From the NCBI RefSeq assembly GCF_016807185.1, contig NZ_JAEVYN010000001.1:1672781-1736780 (forward strand): a DNA stretch of 64,000 nt, written 5' to 3'. Below the pieces are notes generated by a model. It was not told where the DNA came from. It saw only the letters and a program-made list of their open reading frames with translations, and made no database searches. Shown piece by piece: positions 62,699-64,000 of this stretch; positions within the stretch are counted from its first letter, which is position 1; every line of letters begins with the position of its first letter. A program made the position numbers and the translations under genes. The stretch comes from Leptolyngbya sp. Cla-17 (lineage in GTDB: Bacteria > Cyanobacteriota > Cyanobacteriia > Leptolyngbyales > Leptolyngbyaceae).

Positions 62699-63181
62699 AT
62701 GCCTGAAGTAACAATTCCCGCTCATAAGTCGGGCGATTTTTTTGTAGATTACGAAGAAAAAGTATTTCCTGACGTTAAAGCAGAACCCGGAGAAAAAGCA
62801 CTAGTTACCTTTCACACTGTTGCTTTTGAAGGCTCCATTGGCTTGGTCAACCAACTTCAAGCCTTGCGCCTACAGCGGAAAGGCTTTGAAACGTCCATTT
62901 TGCTCTATGGTCCTGGAGTCACACTGGGCATTCAGCGTGGTTTTCCCAAACTGGGTGATGAAGCGTTTCCCGGTCATCAAAACTTCGCCAATAATCTGAC
63001 AAAATTTATGGCTGAAGGTGGCAAAATTTACGCCTGTCGCTTCGCATTACAAGCCCTGTATGGACATGGAGAACCCGCCCTCCTTCCTGGTATTCGACCC
63101 ATCAGCCCATTGGATGTGCTGGATTTGGTGTTGATGCATCGCAAAGATGGAGCGTTCATTTTGGATACCTGGACGTTGTAG
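62699..63181 (+). CDS. MSMEG_0572/Sll0783 family nitrogen-starvation protein
   Basis: A 160-residue protein starting MPEVTIPAHKSGDFFVDYEE. It has a DsrE-like pattern (ALVTFHTVAFEGSIGLVNQL, FETSILLYGPGV, KIYACRFALQALYG). Sll0783 is induced on nitrogen starvation and needed for polyhydroxybutyrate accumulation in Synechocystis; the molecular role is open. It lies 255 bp after the regulator and 49 bp before the nitrilase start. Context makes it a core part of the Nit1C cluster. Confidence 0.92.
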   Translation: MPEVTIPAHKSGDFFVDYEEKVFPDVKAEPGEKALVTFHTVAFEGSIGLVNQLQALRLQRKGFETSILLYGPGVTLGIQRGFPKLGDEAFPGHQNFANNLTKFMAEGGKIYACRFALQALYGHGEPALLPGIRPISPLDVLDLVLMHRKDGAFILDTWTL

Positions 63182-63182
63182 C

Positions 63183-63217
63183 GGGTTGCAGGTTTGGGGA
63201 TCGGGTTGTAGGGGCAA
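63183..63217. repeat. Heptamer-like repeats between the Sll0783 homologue and the nitrilase
   Basis: GGGTTGC, AGGTTTG, GGGATCG, GGTTGTA and GGGGCAA read as five degenerate phased heptamers, related to the complement of the GAACCCC family. They fill almost the whole 49-bp spacer of this operon. Confidence 0.5.
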
Positions 63218-63230
63218 GTGATTTTAGATT

Positions 63231-64000
63231 ATGGATTATTTACGCAAAGTTCGAGCTGCCGCTGTGCAAATTAGCCCGGTGTTGTTTAGCCGAGATGGAA
63301 CGACGGAAAAGGTATTGGCAGCGATCGCAAAGGCTGCCACAGAGGGCGTTCAACTGATCGTATTTCCTGAAACGTTTGTGCCCTACTATCCTTACTTCTC
63401 GTTTGTGCAGCCGCCTGTGCTGATGGGAAAAGAACACATGCGGCTGTATGAGGAAGCAGTAGTTGTTCCTGGCCCAGTCACCGATGCGGTGAGTCGGGCA
63501 GCCCGATCCTATGGCATGGTCGTGGTGTTGGGTGTCAACGAGCGCGACGGCGGATCGCTTTACAACACCCAACTGATCTTTGATGCAGATGGCACGCTGC
63601 TGTTAAAACGGCGCAAAATCACCCCCACCTACCACGAGCGCATGGTGTGGGGACAAGGCGATGGCTCCGGGCTAACCGTGTTGGATACCGCAGTGGGCAA
63701 GGTGGGCGCACTTGCCTGTTGGGAGCATTACAATCCCTTAGCGCGATTTGCGTTGATGGCACAGCATGAGCAAATCCATTGCGCTCAATTTCCTGGCTCC
63801 ATGGTGGGACAAATTTTTGCCGACCAAATGGAGGTGACGATTCGCCATCATGCGCTGGAAGCAGGCTGTTTTGTGGTCAACTCTACCGGTTGGCTTGACC
63901 CTGAGCAAATCGTGCAAATCACCCCTGATGAAAAGCTGCAAAAGGTGTTGAGCGGTGGCTGTCACACCACCATTATTAGTCCTGAAGGAGCGCATCTTTG
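63231..64000 (+). CDS. Nit6803-family nitrilase (3' end beyond window)
   Basis: 256 codons are visible from the ATG at 63231; the frame stays open to the window edge. The nitrilase triad is present: Glu47 in VFPETFVPYYPYF, Lys129 in KRRKITPTYHE and Cys163 in LACWEHYNPLARFAL. The motifs match Nit6803 (Sll0784) of Synechocystis, which hydrolyses nitriles to acids and ammonia. It follows the Sll0783 homologue with only the repeat spacer between. The radical SAM, acetyltransferase and AIR-synthase-like genes usual in this cluster should lie right of the window. Confidence 0.93.
   Translation, partial: MDYLRKVRAAAVQISPVLFSRDGTTEKVLAAIAKAATEGVQLIVFPETFVPYYPYFSFVQPPVLMGKEHMRLYEEAVVVPGPVTDAVSRAARSYGMVVVLGVNERDGGSLYNTQLIFDADGTLLLKRRKITPTYHERMVWGQGDGSGLTVLDTAVGKVGALACWEHYNPLARFALMAQHEQIHCAQFPGSMVGQIFADQMEVTIRHHALEAGCFVVNSTGWLDPEQIVQITPDEKLQKVLSGGCHTTIISPEGAHL

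Noticed and set aside
1..64000. tRNA genes
   Set aside because: Scanning gene gaps for T-loop GTTCGA-like sequences with matching acceptor stems gave only the heptamer repeats (for example near 6975), not cloverleaves.

Overview
The window is chromosomal DNA of a cyanobacterium, most likely a filamentous or Leptolyngbya/Oscillatoria-like lineage. The evidence is the very frequent HIP1 octamer GCGATCGC, heptameric short tandem repeats between genes, and genes confined to or typical of oxygenic phototrophs: cytochrome c6 with its PetR/PetP control pair, Psb34, a CCB2/CCB4-type cytochrome b6 maturation factor, SigC, DUF1350, DUF3155 and DUF3611 proteins, cyanophycin enzymes and the Sll0783/Nit6803 nitrogen-starvation cluster. 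No rRNA, tRNA or CRISPR array was recognised.

Layout from left to right. 1-2.4 kb: tldD and the start of tldE (minus). 2.7-6.9 kb: a compact form of the slr0144-slr0152 photosystem II assembly operon, with two V4R proteins, two small proteins and a Ser/Thr kinase, but without the ferredoxin and TPR genes. 7-12 kb: a PGM1-like ATP-grasp ligase, a secreted Pro/Thr/Gly repeat protein and a caspase-fold protein whose catalytic dyad is replaced by Tyr/Ser. 12-14.7 kb: an O-methyltransferase and petP-petR divergent from petJ. 14.9-21.5 kb: adenosine deaminase, DUF1350, SbcD and two parts of a BMP-type ABC importer. 21.8-25.2 kb: intein-free nrdJ, then two tandem 55-residue membrane-protein genes, each behind a matching leader hairpin. 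25.3-32.4 kb: a membrane-anchored class A beta-lactamase-fold protein, a ribulokinase-like FGGY kinase, psb34 and an ABC-2 exporter. 32.8-35.9 kb: a CHASE2-PAS-GGDEF gene split exactly in frame by a 965-bp IS630-family element at a TA site. 36-41.7 kb: argJ, an orphan DUF433 gene, then cyanophycinase, a small unknown protein and a CphA2-like cyanophycin synthetase. 41.7-59.4 kb: housekeeping and regulatory genes (pyrF, tyrS, a class A PBP, an SLH protein, a histidine kinase, a CCB2/4 factor with a PadR regulator, a response regulator, lipA-gpsA, sigC). 59.4-64 kb: the left part of a Nit1C/Sll0783-type cluster (flavin oxidoreductase, GAF-LuxR regulator, Sll0783 homologue, nitrilase cut by the window edge).

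Several blocks act together: photosystem II and cytochrome biogenesis (the V4R-kinase operon, psb34, CCB factor, petJ), nitrogen storage and starvation (cphB, cphA2, argJ, the Nit1C cluster) and signalling. The less usual items are the duplicated small-protein cassette, the small gene inside the cyanophycin cluster, the pseudo-orthocaspase, the repeated elements in the petJ control region and the repairable IS insertion in the diguanylate cyclase. All family names come from reading the sequence and recalling families; no database search was run.
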